DNA from: Erysipelotrichales bacterium
GTDB taxonomy: Bacteria > Bacillota_I > Bacilli_A > Erysipelotrichales > Erysipelotrichaceae
Direction: 5' to 3'
Length of the DNA: 64,000 nucleotides
Assembly: GCA_910576345.1 (NCBI GenBank)
Contig: CAJTIT010000009.1
Span: 1-64,000 of the forward strand
Part shown: positions 16,665-25,192 of the stretch, one piece after another
Position numbering within the stretch: position 1 is the stretch's first letter
Layout of the letters: each line of letters begins with the position of its first letter
The notes under the pieces: model-generated
Database searches by the model: none
What the model was told of the DNA's origin: nothing
The model's input: only the letters and a program-made list of their open reading frames with translations
Position numbers and translations under genes: made by a program

Positions 16665-17605
16665 CTACCTTTCCATGCTCTTTTGCCGTTCACGCTTGCG
16701 GTATAGCTCCAAAGCCTTAATAATGGTATCTTCAATCTTCTGCGCGAGCGTCCCCGGCGCAAAATATTTGCTGATACGCTCTTTCGGCATTTTGAACTGT
16801 TCTTTCTGATTTGGCTTTTCCTCTTGCATAATGGAGAGAATCACCTCGTCGGTCAGTTTGCCGTCCTTGCTAAACTCTTTCATTTTGATCGCCTGCGCCA
16901 AAGACGGGGTGCAATCCTCACATTCCATTGTGCTGTATAGGGATTCCTGCTGCTCTTTGGAGAATAGGAGATCTCGACGGCAGGACGGAAAGCAATCTTC
17001 CCGTCGTCCACCATTTGCAGAACAGGCGGGATAAGCTCGGTTAAGCGGATAAAGCGTTGAATTTGCCTTGCACTATCGGGAGAATCTTTTGCTAATTGTT
17101 CGTCAGATCGTGTCCCGATTAAATTTGTGTCCAGTGGGCGCGAATTTTCCTTGCTCGGTCTGCCTGCTTGCCTTTTCATAGCATCCAGCTTCATTTTATA
17201 GGCAAATGCTTTTTCGGACGGTAAGATCATTTCCCTTTGTAAGTTACTGTCTACCGTGATAATGGTAGCTTCATCGTCCGTGAGATTGCGGACAATGCAG
17301 GGAAGCTCCATCAGTTCAGCCAGAGCCGCCGCAAACTTTCGCCTGTGGCCAGCCACCATTTCATAGCCGCCGTCCTCTTTCGGTCGGACAAGTGCCAGAA
17401 CTAACACGCCATATTTCCGCACGCTATCCACCATTTCAGCCATTGCCTCGTCCTGTTTGACCTTGAACGGGTGGTTCGGAAAGTCGGAGATTTCGGCGGG
17501 ATTCAGTATTACGACCTTTTCAAGCTGTGATTCCGCGCGGCTTTCGTCGGTGGAGAACAGGTCATCTAACGGCGTCATTCCTAAATCTCTCGTTTTTGCG
17601 TTCAA
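16665..17605 (-). pseudogene. ParB-like partition protein, frame-shifted
   Basis: The first 220 residues carry the ParB core, with the nuclease-like loop (M-V-A-G-H-R-R-K) and helix-turn-helix (S-D-E-Q-L-A-K-D). The frame shifts near 16,958-16,970 and ends in a meaningless tail. The true C terminus continues in another frame from S-K-E-Q-Q-E-S-L to K-S-M-E-R at 16,665. Inserting one base restores about 313 residues. The start is probably TTG at 17605, after AAAGGAAG. Confidence 0.8.
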
Positions 17606-17651
17606 TCTCCAACACTTCCTTTGTCAGCATGGTTACATGAAAATTTGACAT
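17562..17651 (-). pseudogene. Possible ParA C-terminal remnant
   Basis: A 29-codon frame, beginning M-S-N-F-H-V-T and then L-T-K-E-V-L-E-I-E-R-K, overlaps the start of parB in another frame. ParA genes normally sit just upstream of parB and overlap it. The peptide resembles a charged ParA tail, and nothing else of ParA remains. This may be over-reading of a short frame. Confidence 0.25.
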
Positions 17652-17716
17652 TTTGCATTTTTCTCCTTTGCATAAATTTGTTTGCTTGCAGTAAGCAGAC
17701 AGTTATGTACAGGTAT

Positions 17717-17752
17717 GAAAAAACCGCTTATTCTTTTCAGAATAAACGGCTT
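17717..17752 (-). terminator. Terminator after the small gene at 17.8 kb
   Basis: A stem of about 13 bp (AGCCGTTTATTCT with AGAATAAGCGGTT, G-U tolerated) around a GAAA loop, followed by six T on the minus strand. Confidence 0.85.
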
Positions 17753-17768
17753 CACAAATATATAAATA

Positions 17769-17957
17769 TTACACAGCAGGGATTGCACAATAGATGTTGA
17801 TTTCACGCTGAGAGCCTTGTCCGATAACAGCAGGTTGCTCGGCGTATGTATAGCGGTTGTTTTTTCCGTACTTTGTAGGCTTGTCCTCCGTTGTAAATTC
17901 ACCCATCCAAAAGCCCATAAATAGCGACTGTTCGGACGATTTTGGGAAATGGAGCAT
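17769..17957 (-). CDS. Small conserved element protein, copy A
   Basis: 62 residues from the ATG at 17957. The C-terminal pattern R-E-I-N-I-Y-C-A-I resembles W-I-N-L-Y-A-V in the small gene at 21,277-21,489. The DNA before and over the start, CCTACxTTxTGCTCAGAAATG, is nearly the same in both. No ribosome site is seen, so the start is uncertain. Followed by its own terminator. Function unknown. Confidence 0.5.
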   Translation of the reverse strand: MLHFPKSSEQSLFMGFWMGEFTTEDKPTKYGKNNRYTYAEQPAVIGQGSQREINIYCAIPAV

Positions 17958-18008
17958 TTCTGAGCATAAGGTAGGTCGAGGTTACGGAAATGGCTCACTT
18001 CACAATTC

Positions 18009-19585
18009 CTATTGGATTATTTTTTCTTGAGCAAATGTTTTTAGCAAATCAGAACTTGGATGGTCAGCTAAAGATACCAATTTATTAGCCATTACAACAG
18101 GAACAAGTGAATTATAATATAAGTCACATTTTAAAGCTGTAATATTATATAAAATCTCATTGATATTAATATAGTCGCTTATTTGGGGTTCAACCATTGC
18201 TTGAACATTTGGTATTGTTGCGACATACACATTGTTGTGCTCAGATTTAAAGATAACCTTATGCCCATAATATGATGAAATGGCATATGGCTCGCTATCC
18301 CTTCCGTTTCCAGGAATAATATACTTGTAAATATAACTATTTCCAAGTAGTAGCATCTGCTTTGGCAACATTTTTTTAGATGCCTGCACTGCATGTTCAA
18401 CAAAAGAACCGCTTTTTTCAAGTCCAACCAGATAAATTGAATGGTTTTGATTTAAGAAAGTCATCAGCTTTCGCATAGGTTTATGAAGATTGGCGGTTTG
18501 ACCGAAAAAAGCAAGGGGGCCATCCTTTACAAACAAGGTCTGGGATAATAAACTCGGTCTTATATTTAGCATTTGCTTAATAAGATATACGATGATTATT
18601 TGTTCAACCGCAGACGTTAAATATCCAAGAATACCTCCTGCACCAAGTTCATTATCAATGACCTCATGAAGTCTTAAAATATCTGTAAGATATATTTTAT
18701 CACCGCAATGAGGGCAAGTTATAGTGTAGTCATTTTGAACATTCTTTTTCTGTATATCAACGCCTACACTACAATGGGGACAAGTTGCTAAATGCCAAAT
18801 CTTACTGTTATCAGAAGAACTATATTCTTCAAATATGAGCCATTTTAATGCATCTATAAAACCGTTTCTTTCTGGCTGGGAAATAAAGAACTCATATATA
18901 GTTCTTCTGACCGATGATACAAAGTCAATCTCACCATCAAGAGCGATTCCCTTCGTTGGGACTACGAGCTTTATTCTTTGAATATTTTGATTATCAGTTA
19001 AAAATCCTTTTTCACTTATGACATGTTCTGAAGGTCTTTTCCCAGAATTGAATTTTCCCGACTTAAGTAGCTTTTTCATACTTTTACTATAAGGTCGCAA
19101 CACCCTACGATTATCTGCTTTAGGATAGTCCGAATTAGATATCCACCATTCATGTGTAAAGCTGTCAATCGCTCTTATTCTATGAATTGTTACCCATTGA
19201 GCAGGTGACGGCAATCTGGCAGGATTATAACAAATAAATTCTTGACACAACCTTAGTCCCGCCTTTTCATTATTTACAAAACTAAGAAGGCTATTTAAAT
19301 GAAGTAGAGACTGAACAGGACGATTTTTCTCCCACGCATTTCCCATTTCAATTACTATTGAACCGTTTGGAGCTAATACACTTGAAAACAATTCCGCTAA
19401 TCCCGTAAACCATTTTAAATATTCTTCCCCGTTAAGATTTCCATATTGTTTTTTGTTATTTAAAGGAAAAGGGGGGAAGTAAGTATCAATTGTACTTTCT
19501 TCTGTAAATCTAATTCTCTAATGGTTTCTTCACATTTTCCTATATAGTATTTTCCGAGTTCTGTGCTGTATAATAAATCACTCAT
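18009..19585 (-). pseudogene. DNA methyltransferase N-half fused to a NurA-like domain, frame-shifted
   Basis: From the ATG at 19585 the frame gives a beta-class DNA methyltransferase (L-Y-S-T-E-L-G-K-Y-Y-I-G) up to the catalytic T-S-P-P-F motif. There a C6 run (plus-strand G6 at 19471-19476) is one base short, and the frame ends at once. With seven C the frame reads on for 525 residues in all: methylase signature E-M-G-N-A-W, P-A-R-L-P-S-P-A-Q-W, then after about residue 195 an unrelated part. That part has two D-G motifs (I-A-L-D-G and V-K-D-G-P-L) and two CxxC pairs, resembling a NurA-type nuclease. The usual methylase D-P-F-x-G-x-G motif is missing. The NurA assignment is tentative. Confidence 0.7.
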
Positions 19586-20492
19586 TTTCTTTTACCACTT
19601 TCCAATTACATTCTATCGAGTGCCATTGTTTTTGCCACTCATCTTCATTCACAATTGCATCAAATACAGGCTCAAGGAATTTCTGTATTTCCTCAATGAC
19701 CACCGAAAACTCAAGCGTATCATCCTTTATGGTTCTCAAAAAGAATTTCCACCGCTTTTGCATATCCACATCCTCGGCAAGTGTTAGAATACGCTTGAAG
19801 CTTTCCTTTTCGTAGGGCGTCCCTCGCCGTTCCAGTGTTCTGGATATTGCCGTCTGTAATCTCGCTCCGTCAAAATCAAAAGTCCTCGCTAAATAGTAAA
19901 TATCGTAAAAGTCCTTCATTCTGCTTATTAGTTCAAACCGTTGCAAAATAGCATCAAATTTCTCGGCAATGGTGCTTTCAAGAGAATAGGTCATAATAAC
20001 AGGAGCTTCAAAATCGGGAAGCTGTGTATGGATAGTCCGCTGCTCGGCACGGGGGACAATCACATCGCCCACGCCAATATCCACATTAAAGGGAACACGG
20101 ACATTTTTTATCTTTCCGATAATCTGTGTGCTGATGCCGTGATATTTCCTTTGCGGTGAGATTTCTTCAAATCCTTTCGCAGTCATCTCAATATAATCAT
20201 TGCCCGTAGGCGTAGCAAGGATTTTTAGGATAAGGGCTTTTACTTCATCCAACGAATTGGAAACGCTGCGAAGCAGAAAATCCACATCAATCGTTGCTCG
20301 GCTTTCAAAATTTGTGAGCGTATAGATAAACAATCCGCCCTTAAGAATAAGCGTATCATCATATCCAGACTTTGAGAGCTTCCGTAAAAACTCCTCCTGC
20401 ATAAAAAGCTGTAGGCACTGCTGATAGCTGATACCAGCCGCCTTTGCTTTATTCTTAAGCTTTGCCAAAACAGATGCTGCTACATCAGCCAT
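19578..20492 (-). CDS. abiEii: AbiEii nucleotidyltransferase toxin
   Basis: 304 residues of the AbiEii/AbiGii nucleotidyltransferase family (type IV toxin-antitoxin, abortive infection). The active-site motifs L-I-L-K-G-G and T-I-D-V-D-F-L, then I-A-E-K-F-D and R-M-K-D-F-Y-D-I, are all present, so it is probably active. The ATG shares one base with the AbiEi stop, and its own stop overlaps the methyltransferase start by 8 bases. The three genes form one operon. Confidence 0.93.
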   Translation of the reverse strand: MADVAASVLAKLKNKAKAAGISYQQCLQLFMQEEFLRKLSKSGYDDTLILKGGLFIYTLTNFESRATIDVDFLLRSVSNSLDEVKALILKILATPTGNDYIEMTAKGFEEISPQRKYHGISTQIIGKIKNVRVPFNVDIGVGDVIVPRAEQRTIHTQLPDFEAPVIMTYSLESTIAEKFDAILQRFELISRMKDFYDIYYLARTFDFDGARLQTAISRTLERRGTPYEKESFKRILTLAEDVDMQKRWKFFLRTIKDDTLEFSVVIEEIQKFLEPVFDAIVNEDEWQKQWHSIECNWKVVKENE

Positions 20493-21100
20493 CACAACCA
20501 CACTCCAATCAATTCTTTTACACGCTTTTGCATACGCAATATCTTTGCATACTCCATAAGGTTCGGTATATTTTTTTTCGGGTCTTTTACATACCCTTGT
20601 ATTGCCTTATTAAAAATCTCCTTATCCATTTTGTTCATATTCCGCAGTACATCGCAAATGGTACGGTCACGGTCATAGATACGGACATCGACAAAATTGA
20701 TACTGCCTTTTGTTTCGCCAAGGGATACCAAAACTGGCTCAACACGATATGCCTTTACAAAGGGGTAGTCGATATTTGTACGGCTTCTGGATACATTTTT
20801 ATCAATCGTAATATTCCACTCGGCAGGGTTGCGGTCGCTGTACTGATAGTAAAAGAGGGCAGTTTCCATGCAAAGCACCGCATCGGGAAATAGGCGATTT
20901 ATAATTTTAACTTCCTGTTCGCCATAGATTTCCGTCCAATGATAATAGCCCCGTTTGATTTTTTCAATGAAGCCCTCGTTTAATAGTTGCTGAATATCCG
21001 CATAGTAGATTCTATTGGAATCCAATTGAGCTGTCGTCATTATATAATCATGTTTAGAAAAAATCTTCCTAACAGCGTTTATCGATTTTTCATCAAGCAT
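20492..21100 (-). CDS. abiEi: AbiEi antitoxin / autorepressor
   Basis: 202 residues with an N-terminal winged helix (residues 10-65: Y-I-M-T-T-A-Q-L-D, then I-E-K-I-K-R-G-Y-Y-H-W) and the AbiEi antitoxin domain behind it. GAGGTGA stands five bases before the ATG at 21100; an upstream in-frame ATG lacks a site. Family members counter AbiEii and repress their own promoter by binding inverted repeats, which are visible upstream. Confidence 0.92.
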   Translation of the reverse strand: MLDEKSINAVRKIFSKHDYIMTTAQLDSNRIYYADIQQLLNEGFIEKIKRGYYHWTEIYGEQEVKIINRLFPDAVLCMETALFYYQYSDRNPAEWNITIDKNVSRSRTNIDYPFVKAYRVEPVLVSLGETKGSINFVDVRIYDRDRTICDVLRNMNKMDKEIFNKAIQGYVKDPKKNIPNLMEYAKILRMQKRVKELIGVWL

Positions 21101-21142
21101 TGTCTCACCTCTACTAAAACACACGCAAATTCCTCGTCGCTT

Positions 21143-21200
21143 GTGTACTTTACTATAGCATACTCGATTTTTCTCAAAAAGTCAACTTAGTAAAGCACAC
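21143..21200 (-). promoter_or_regulatory. AbiE promoter inside an inverted-repeat operator
   Basis: On the minus strand TTGACT (21180-21185) and TATGCT (21157-21162) are 17 bases apart, a good sigma-A promoter. It lies between the inverted repeats GTGTACTTTACTA (21143-21155) and TAGTAAAGCACAC (21188-21200), which match in 12 of 13 positions. This is the layout expected for AbiEi autorepression. Confidence 0.8.
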
Positions 21201-21238
21201 GAGATTGAAACTATCAATGGTGTAGTTTAGTACAAGAA

Positions 21239-21272
21239 ATGAGCTTGTCCAACTTCTTTCAGACAAGCTCAT
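21239..21272 (-). terminator. Hairpin after the small gene at 21.3 kb
   Basis: ATGAGCTTGTC and GACAAGCTCAT form a perfect 11-bp stem just after the stop at 21,277. The T tract (TTCTT) is weak. Confidence 0.6.
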
Positions 21273-21276
21273 GTTC

Positions 21277-21489
21277 TCACGCTTCATAATTATAATAGAC
21301 ATCTGCATCCGCTACCGCATAGAGATTTATCCATATCGGAGTGCCGCCAAGCTCGATAAAATAAGGCTTTCTGCCACCTTTCCTGTATCTTTCTTCATCC
21401 CACTTGCCGATTCTTTCATAGCTTACAAAGCTATGTACAGATAAGCCGAAGGCACTGGGCTTGTCCGTATAGGGCTTGATTTGGAACAT
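21277..21489 (-). CDS. Small conserved element protein, copy B
   Basis: 70 residues from the ATG at 21489 (M-F-Q-I-K-P-Y-T-D...F-V-S-Y-E-R-I-G-K-W). Homologous at the start and end to the 17.8-kb small gene. The frame is open upstream through the host terminator, so the native N terminus may have been cut away at the island edge. No ribosome site is seen. Function unknown; it is the last feature before the host transporter operon. Confidence 0.5.
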   Translation of the reverse strand: MFQIKPYTDKPSAFGLSVHSFVSYERIGKWDEERYRKGGRKPYFIELGGTPIWINLYAVADADVYYNYEA

Positions 21490-21524
21490 TTCTGAGCACA
21501 ATGTAGGAACATCATGCACATATC

Positions 21525-21549
21525 TAAAAAAGTGCGATATCCTCGCACT
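21525..21549 (-). terminator. Terminator of the tryptophan-type ABC operon
   Basis: AGTGCGA and TCGCACT form a 7-bp stem followed by six T on the minus strand. The stem overlaps the stop codon of the ATPase gene. It marks host sequence and limits the right edge of island 1. Confidence 0.8.
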
Positions 21550-22306
21550 AATCCAAAGCATGATATAGTTCCAACAGTGCATCTGCACGAATTGTCTTTT
21601 TTTCTTCTTGATTCAATTCACGAACGATTCTTCCTTCATTCATGATCAGCAACTTATTGCTATATTGAAGCGCTTGTTTAATGTTATGTGTGATCATCAA
21701 TGTGGGGATCTGTTCTTCTTGAATCAATGTATTGGTAACTTCCATAATCGTATCTGCTGTTTTTGGATCCAACGCAGCGGTATGCTCATCCAGCAACAAC
21801 AGTTTTGGCGTAACCAGCGTTGCCATTAACAGTGTTAACGCCTGTCGCTGTCCGCCGGATAAAAGTCCAACCTTGGTATCCAATCGATTTTCAAGCCCTA
21901 ATTGGAGTTTCGCCAGCTGTTTCTGAAAATAAGGTATATCTGACTTTTTGATTGCTTTTGATAAAGTAGAACGCTTTCCTCGACTGTACGCAAGACCAAG
22001 GTTTTCTAAAATCGTCATGTTGGGTGCCGTTCCCTTCATTGGATCCTGAAACAATCGACCAATGTATTTTGCGCGTTTGTACTCTTTCATCCATGTAATA
22101 TCCATATCATCCAACAAAATATTGCCGCTGTCAAGCTCTACGGTACCTGCAATACTATTCAATAGCGTAGACTTACCTGCGCCGTTGGTGCCAAGCACAC
22201 TGACAAAATCACCTTGTTTCAATTCATAACTGACGCCATCTAACGCAATACGCTCATTGATTGTATTTGGATGAAAAGTCACATGTAGATCTGTAAATTT
22301 TAACAT
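21548..22306 (-). CDS. ABC transporter ATPase, tryptophan-type uptake
   Basis: 252 residues. Walker A is G-T-N-G-A-G-K-S-T, the signature is L-S-G-G-Q-R-Q, and Walker B is followed by D-E-H-T rather than D-E-P-T, as is usual in this uptake family. It overlaps the permease stop by 7 bases. Third gene of a binding protein-permease-ATPase operon under a T-box with a Trp codon, so tryptophan or a precursor is the likely substrate. Confidence 0.88.
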   Translation of the reverse strand: MLKFTDLHVTFHPNTINERIALDGVSYELKQGDFVSVLGTNGAGKSTLLNSIAGTVELDSGNILLDDMDITWMKEYKRAKYIGRLFQDPMKGTAPNMTILENLGLAYSRGKRSTLSKAIKKSDIPYFQKQLAKLQLGLENRLDTKVGLLSGGQRQALTLLMATLVTPKLLLLDEHTAALDPKTADTIMEVTNTLIQEEQIPTLMITHNIKQALQYSNKLLIMNEGRIVRELNQEEKKTIRADALLELYHALD

Positions 22307-23184
22307 CTGCGTTTCCTCCGGTTTCTTCTATATTTTTGAAGCAGTGGGAATGAAATCGCAAACGTTACAAGTATTGTGGAAAGTAAGCGCTGATCAATGG
22401 CTGCCACACCCATCTGTAAGGCTATTGTCAATAAGAATCGATAAGCTACGGCACCAACCACAACAGCCATAAAACTGCGAAATAAAGTTTTTCTGCCAAA
22501 AAATGCTTCGCCAACAATTATAGACGCCAGTCCAACAACGAGTTTCCCTAACCCGTCATTCACATCCGCAAAACTTTGATATTGTGCCAACACGCCACCC
22601 CCCAATGCCACAAGCGCATTTGCCAAAGCCAATCCCAAAAGTTTCATCGCATCACTGTTAATGGAAGATGCACGTACCATAGCTTCATTATCACCGGTCG
22701 CACGCAGACACATTCCCATCTGTGTTTTTAAAAACAAATATAACAAAGCCATGACGATAACTGCCAAGACACCGCATACAATCAAAATAGTATAATCACT
22801 TGGAAAAAGATCTGTTGCGCTGCGAAAAATTGTAGATTTGTCAAACAAAGAAATGTTTGGGGTATTCCCCATGATTTTATAATTGATCGTATATAGACCA
22901 CTCATGACTAGAATCCCGGATAAAATCGGTTGAATCTTACATTTGGTTTGTAAAACGCCTGTCATCATTCCAGCGAAGCCACCGACAACAAATGCCATGA
23001 CGATGCCAAGAAAGGGATGTCCATGCAAGGCAAATATTGCGCTGGTAGCACAACCGGTAATAAAAGTACCGTCCACACTTAAATCAGGGATATCCAAAAT
23101 GCGAAACGATATATAAACACCAAACGACATAATCGCATAAATTAAACCCAGTTCCAGTGTGCCAATCAAAGTTGAAAGAGCCAT
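22300..23184 (-). CDS. ABC transporter permease, tryptophan-type uptake
   Basis: 294 residues with about eight membrane segments, of the branched-chain/sugar-type permease family. The P-D-L-S-V-D-G-T motif after the second helix is typical of the TrpY-like group. It lies 16 bases after the binding protein gene. Confidence 0.88.
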   Translation of the reverse strand: MALSTLIGTLELGLIYAIMSFGVYISFRILDIPDLSVDGTFITGCATSAIFALHGHPFLGIVMAFVVGGFAGMMTGVLQTKCKIQPILSGILVMSGLYTINYKIMGNTPNISLFDKSTIFRSATDLFPSDYTILIVCGVLAVIVMALLYLFLKTQMGMCLRATGDNEAMVRASSINSDAMKLLGLALANALVALGGGVLAQYQSFADVNDGLGKLVVGLASIIVGEAFFGRKTLFRSFMAVVVGAVAYRFLLTIALQMGVAAIDQRLLSTILVTFAISFPLLQKYRRNRRKRRC

Positions 23185-23200
23185 ATTTGTTTCTCCTGTT

Positions 23201-24178
23201 CTATTGGATCATTTTTAATTTATCATTGTTTTTTATATCATCCGGTAATGTGATTTGTAATGTGTTTAAAACATGTTCGTTTACATAAACATTCAAATTT
23301 TCCTTAAACACCTTAACAGGAAGTTCTTCCACAGGCGTACCTTTTAAAACTTTATCCACCATGCGTGCTGTTTCTCTTCCAAGTTCTTCATAATCAATGC
23401 CGACCGTCGCAAATCCACCGTCCATGACCATAGAATCCGCACCAACAAATACAGGGACTTTTGCTTTGTTTGCTTCCGAAGCAAGTGCACTCATCGCGCT
23501 TGCGACCGTATTATCGTTTGGTACAAAGATGGCATCTGTTTTCGTTACCAGCACTTGTGCATTCGTCTGTACATCAGAGATGCTTGTAACAGCACTTTCT
23601 ACAACTTTGATTCCTTTTGCATCGCAATAAGCTTTCACTTTTTCCAAATTGGAAACAGAATTTGCTTCAGATGCGTTATACATAAACCCCAATGTTTGAA
23701 TATCTGGCTTTATTGATAATGCCAGATCCAAAATCAAGTCGACTTGAATTTCATCAGCGGTTCCAGTAATGCCTTTATCCGGTTTCTCCATATTGGTTAA
23801 CAGACCTGCGCCAACCGGATCGGAAACGGCGGAGAATACGACCGGCATATCTTTCGCAAAATTCGCAGCGGCTTGTGCAGTTGGTGTTGCGATTGCCACA
23901 ACGATGTCTTTTTTATCGCCGGCAAATTTCTGTACGATACTGTTGAGATTGCTTGTATCATTCATGGCGTTTTGGAAATCCATGCAGCTCTCATCATATC
24001 CCAACTGTATCATCTCATCCTTGAATGCATCACGAATGGTATTCAATGACATATGGTCCATAATCTGTGCAATACCGATTTTCACATCGTCTTTGTTACT
24101 TTTTGAACCGCATCCGCTAAGCGTTGCCAGTGCTATACAGGCAGTTAATCCTATTTTTATTCCTAATTTTGTTTTCAT
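23201..24178 (-). CDS. Substrate-binding lipoprotein, tryptophan-type uptake
   Basis: Signal peptide with lipobox L-S-G-C at about residue 25, then an ABC substrate-binding domain of the TrpX-like family (V-K-I-G-I-A-Q-I-M-D-H...). About 325 residues. The start at 24178 gives the best spacing from GAGAGG; an ATG two codons upstream is too close to the site. First gene of the operon, behind the T-box. Confidence 0.88.
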   Translation of the reverse strand: MKTKLGIKIGLTACIALATLSGCGSKSNKDDVKIGIAQIMDHMSLNTIRDAFKDEMIQLGYDESCMDFQNAMNDTSNLNSIVQKFAGDKKDIVVAIATPTAQAAANFAKDMPVVFSAVSDPVGAGLLTNMEKPDKGITGTADEIQVDLILDLALSIKPDIQTLGFMYNASEANSVSNLEKVKAYCDAKGIKVVESAVTSISDVQTNAQVLVTKTDAIFVPNDNTVASAMSALASEANKAKVPVFVGADSMVMDGGFATVGIDYEELGRETARMVDKVLKGTPVEELPVKVFKENLNVYVNEHVLNTLQITLPDDIKNNDKLKMIQ

Positions 24179-24258
24179 GTCCATTTCCTCTCTTTCTTTT
24201 CTAGTTAAAATTTCAATCTATACCACCAGTCATATTCTTTCATATGATCATCTCCTTA

Positions 24259-24595
24259 TAAAAAAACATCCATCCATATGAAATTGATTCACAGGACAGA
24301 TGTTATGATCTGCGGTACCACCTGAATTGATATTGATGTATGTAGTTCAATATCCACTTGTTCAAGATGCTTGTTTACATCTCTAGCCGAATAACGCCGG
24401 CATACGTCTTAGATACTTGCTTTTGATAAGCGTTCCCTTTGCCCTTCCAAAGTCCATTTGTCTCATCCGCATTTCTGTCTGGTTTCCAGCATCCCAAACT
24501 CTCTGTAAGCGCGCAATCAGTTTTACTTCTTTGGTTCTATCGGTTTGTAGGTAAAGCATACACTTTTTCATTATGCTTGTCAACATCTTTCATTT
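24259..24595 (-). promoter_or_regulatory. T-box riboswitch, probably tRNA-Trp
   Basis: The T-box core AGGTGGTACCGC lies at 24312-24323 (minus strand). Upstream, stem I has the AGAGAG turn and the distal GCTGGAAACC segment. The specifier is best read as TGG in AAATGGAC (24454-24456), that is tryptophan. Downstream is a terminator, ACATCTGTCC with GGATGGATGT, then seven T. Uncharged tRNA-Trp would favour readthrough into the transporter genes. Confidence 0.88.
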
Positions 24596-24976
24596 ATTTT
24601 CAGAAAAAATGATCGATGTTTCACAGTGGATATTGCTTTTTGGCTGTTTACATAAGAGTATTGGAATGTTAAGAATGGCGCCGATACATTTATGAATCAC
24701 TTCAAGCAAAATGATATGCATATTCATCATGATGTCATTTTCCTAATTGTTGTACTACTATAATTTATTGGATATGCAGGTGTAAAAATGAAACTTTCAT
24801 AATTCAGAGAACCAAAAAAACATTTCATGATGTTATGAATTGTAACGTAAAGGTGAAACTATGGGATTGTTTAAAGTTTTTAGAAAAAAGTAATTTCTGA
24901 AGATGAGAATATCGTTCATTGATTTACTTTGTTTGTATACGCTGTTTTTTTATATCATTATTTCCTTTCATCACAC
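24596..24976. other. Intergenic region with one possible tiny peptide
   Basis: No ordinary gene. At 24861-24893 on the plus strand a 10-codon frame, M-G-L-F-K-V-F-R-K-K, follows AAAGGTGA at good spacing. It is amphipathic and cationic, but too short to be supported by itself. Confidence 0.25.
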
Positions 24977-25003
24977 AAAAAAACCTTTGTAATTAAAAAA
25001 AGG
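24977..25003 (-). terminator. Terminator after the 56-residue membrane protein
   Basis: CCTTT and AAAGG close a hairpin that is followed by seven T on the minus strand, about 19 bases after the stop at 25,022. Confidence 0.6.
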
Positions 25004-25021
25004 CATAATTTCCTATACCTT

Positions 25022-25192
25022 TTAATCTTCGCTGACCTCTTCGTTTTCTTCCTGTTCCAGCAGTGCTTCCAATTCGTCAATCGCTTCTTTATCATTCTGT
25101 TTCTTCTTTGAATATAATTTCATTCCACCAAATACGCCAGCGACAGTAGCGATGGTTGCGACAATGATTTTACCTGCTTTTTTTGCTTTCAT
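25022..25192 (-). CDS. Small membrane protein with acidic tail
   Basis: 56 residues: K-rich N terminus, one membrane segment (about 8-24), K-K-K stop-transfer, then a highly acidic tail (E-E-N-E-E-V-S-E-D). The start at 25192 follows GGAGG; the longer upstream frame has no site. Short proteins of this design occur in Firmicutes envelopes. Function unknown. Confidence 0.7.
   Translation of the reverse strand: MKAKKAGKIIVATIATVAGVFGGMKLYSKKKQNDKEAIDELEALLEQEENEEVSED

Larger units (their letters stand above)
2736..21525. mobile_element. Island 1: decayed serine-recombinase element
   Basis: An approximately 18.8-kb foreign block lies between the glmU upstream region and the terminator of the tryptophan-type ABC operon. 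A large serine recombinase sits at its left edge, as is usual for such elements. Inside are element-type small genes, a sigma-like regulator, an IS, a peptide-resistance module, a parB remnant and a defence operon. No relaxase, coupling protein or VirB4-like gene is present. The right edge is placed between the small gene ending near 21,489 and the host terminator at 21,525. Attachment sites could not be identified with confidence, so both ends are approximate. Confidence 0.75.

Noticed and set aside
17633-17998. 121-residue minus frame
   Set aside because: A shadow of the small gene at 17,769 and its terminator in another frame.
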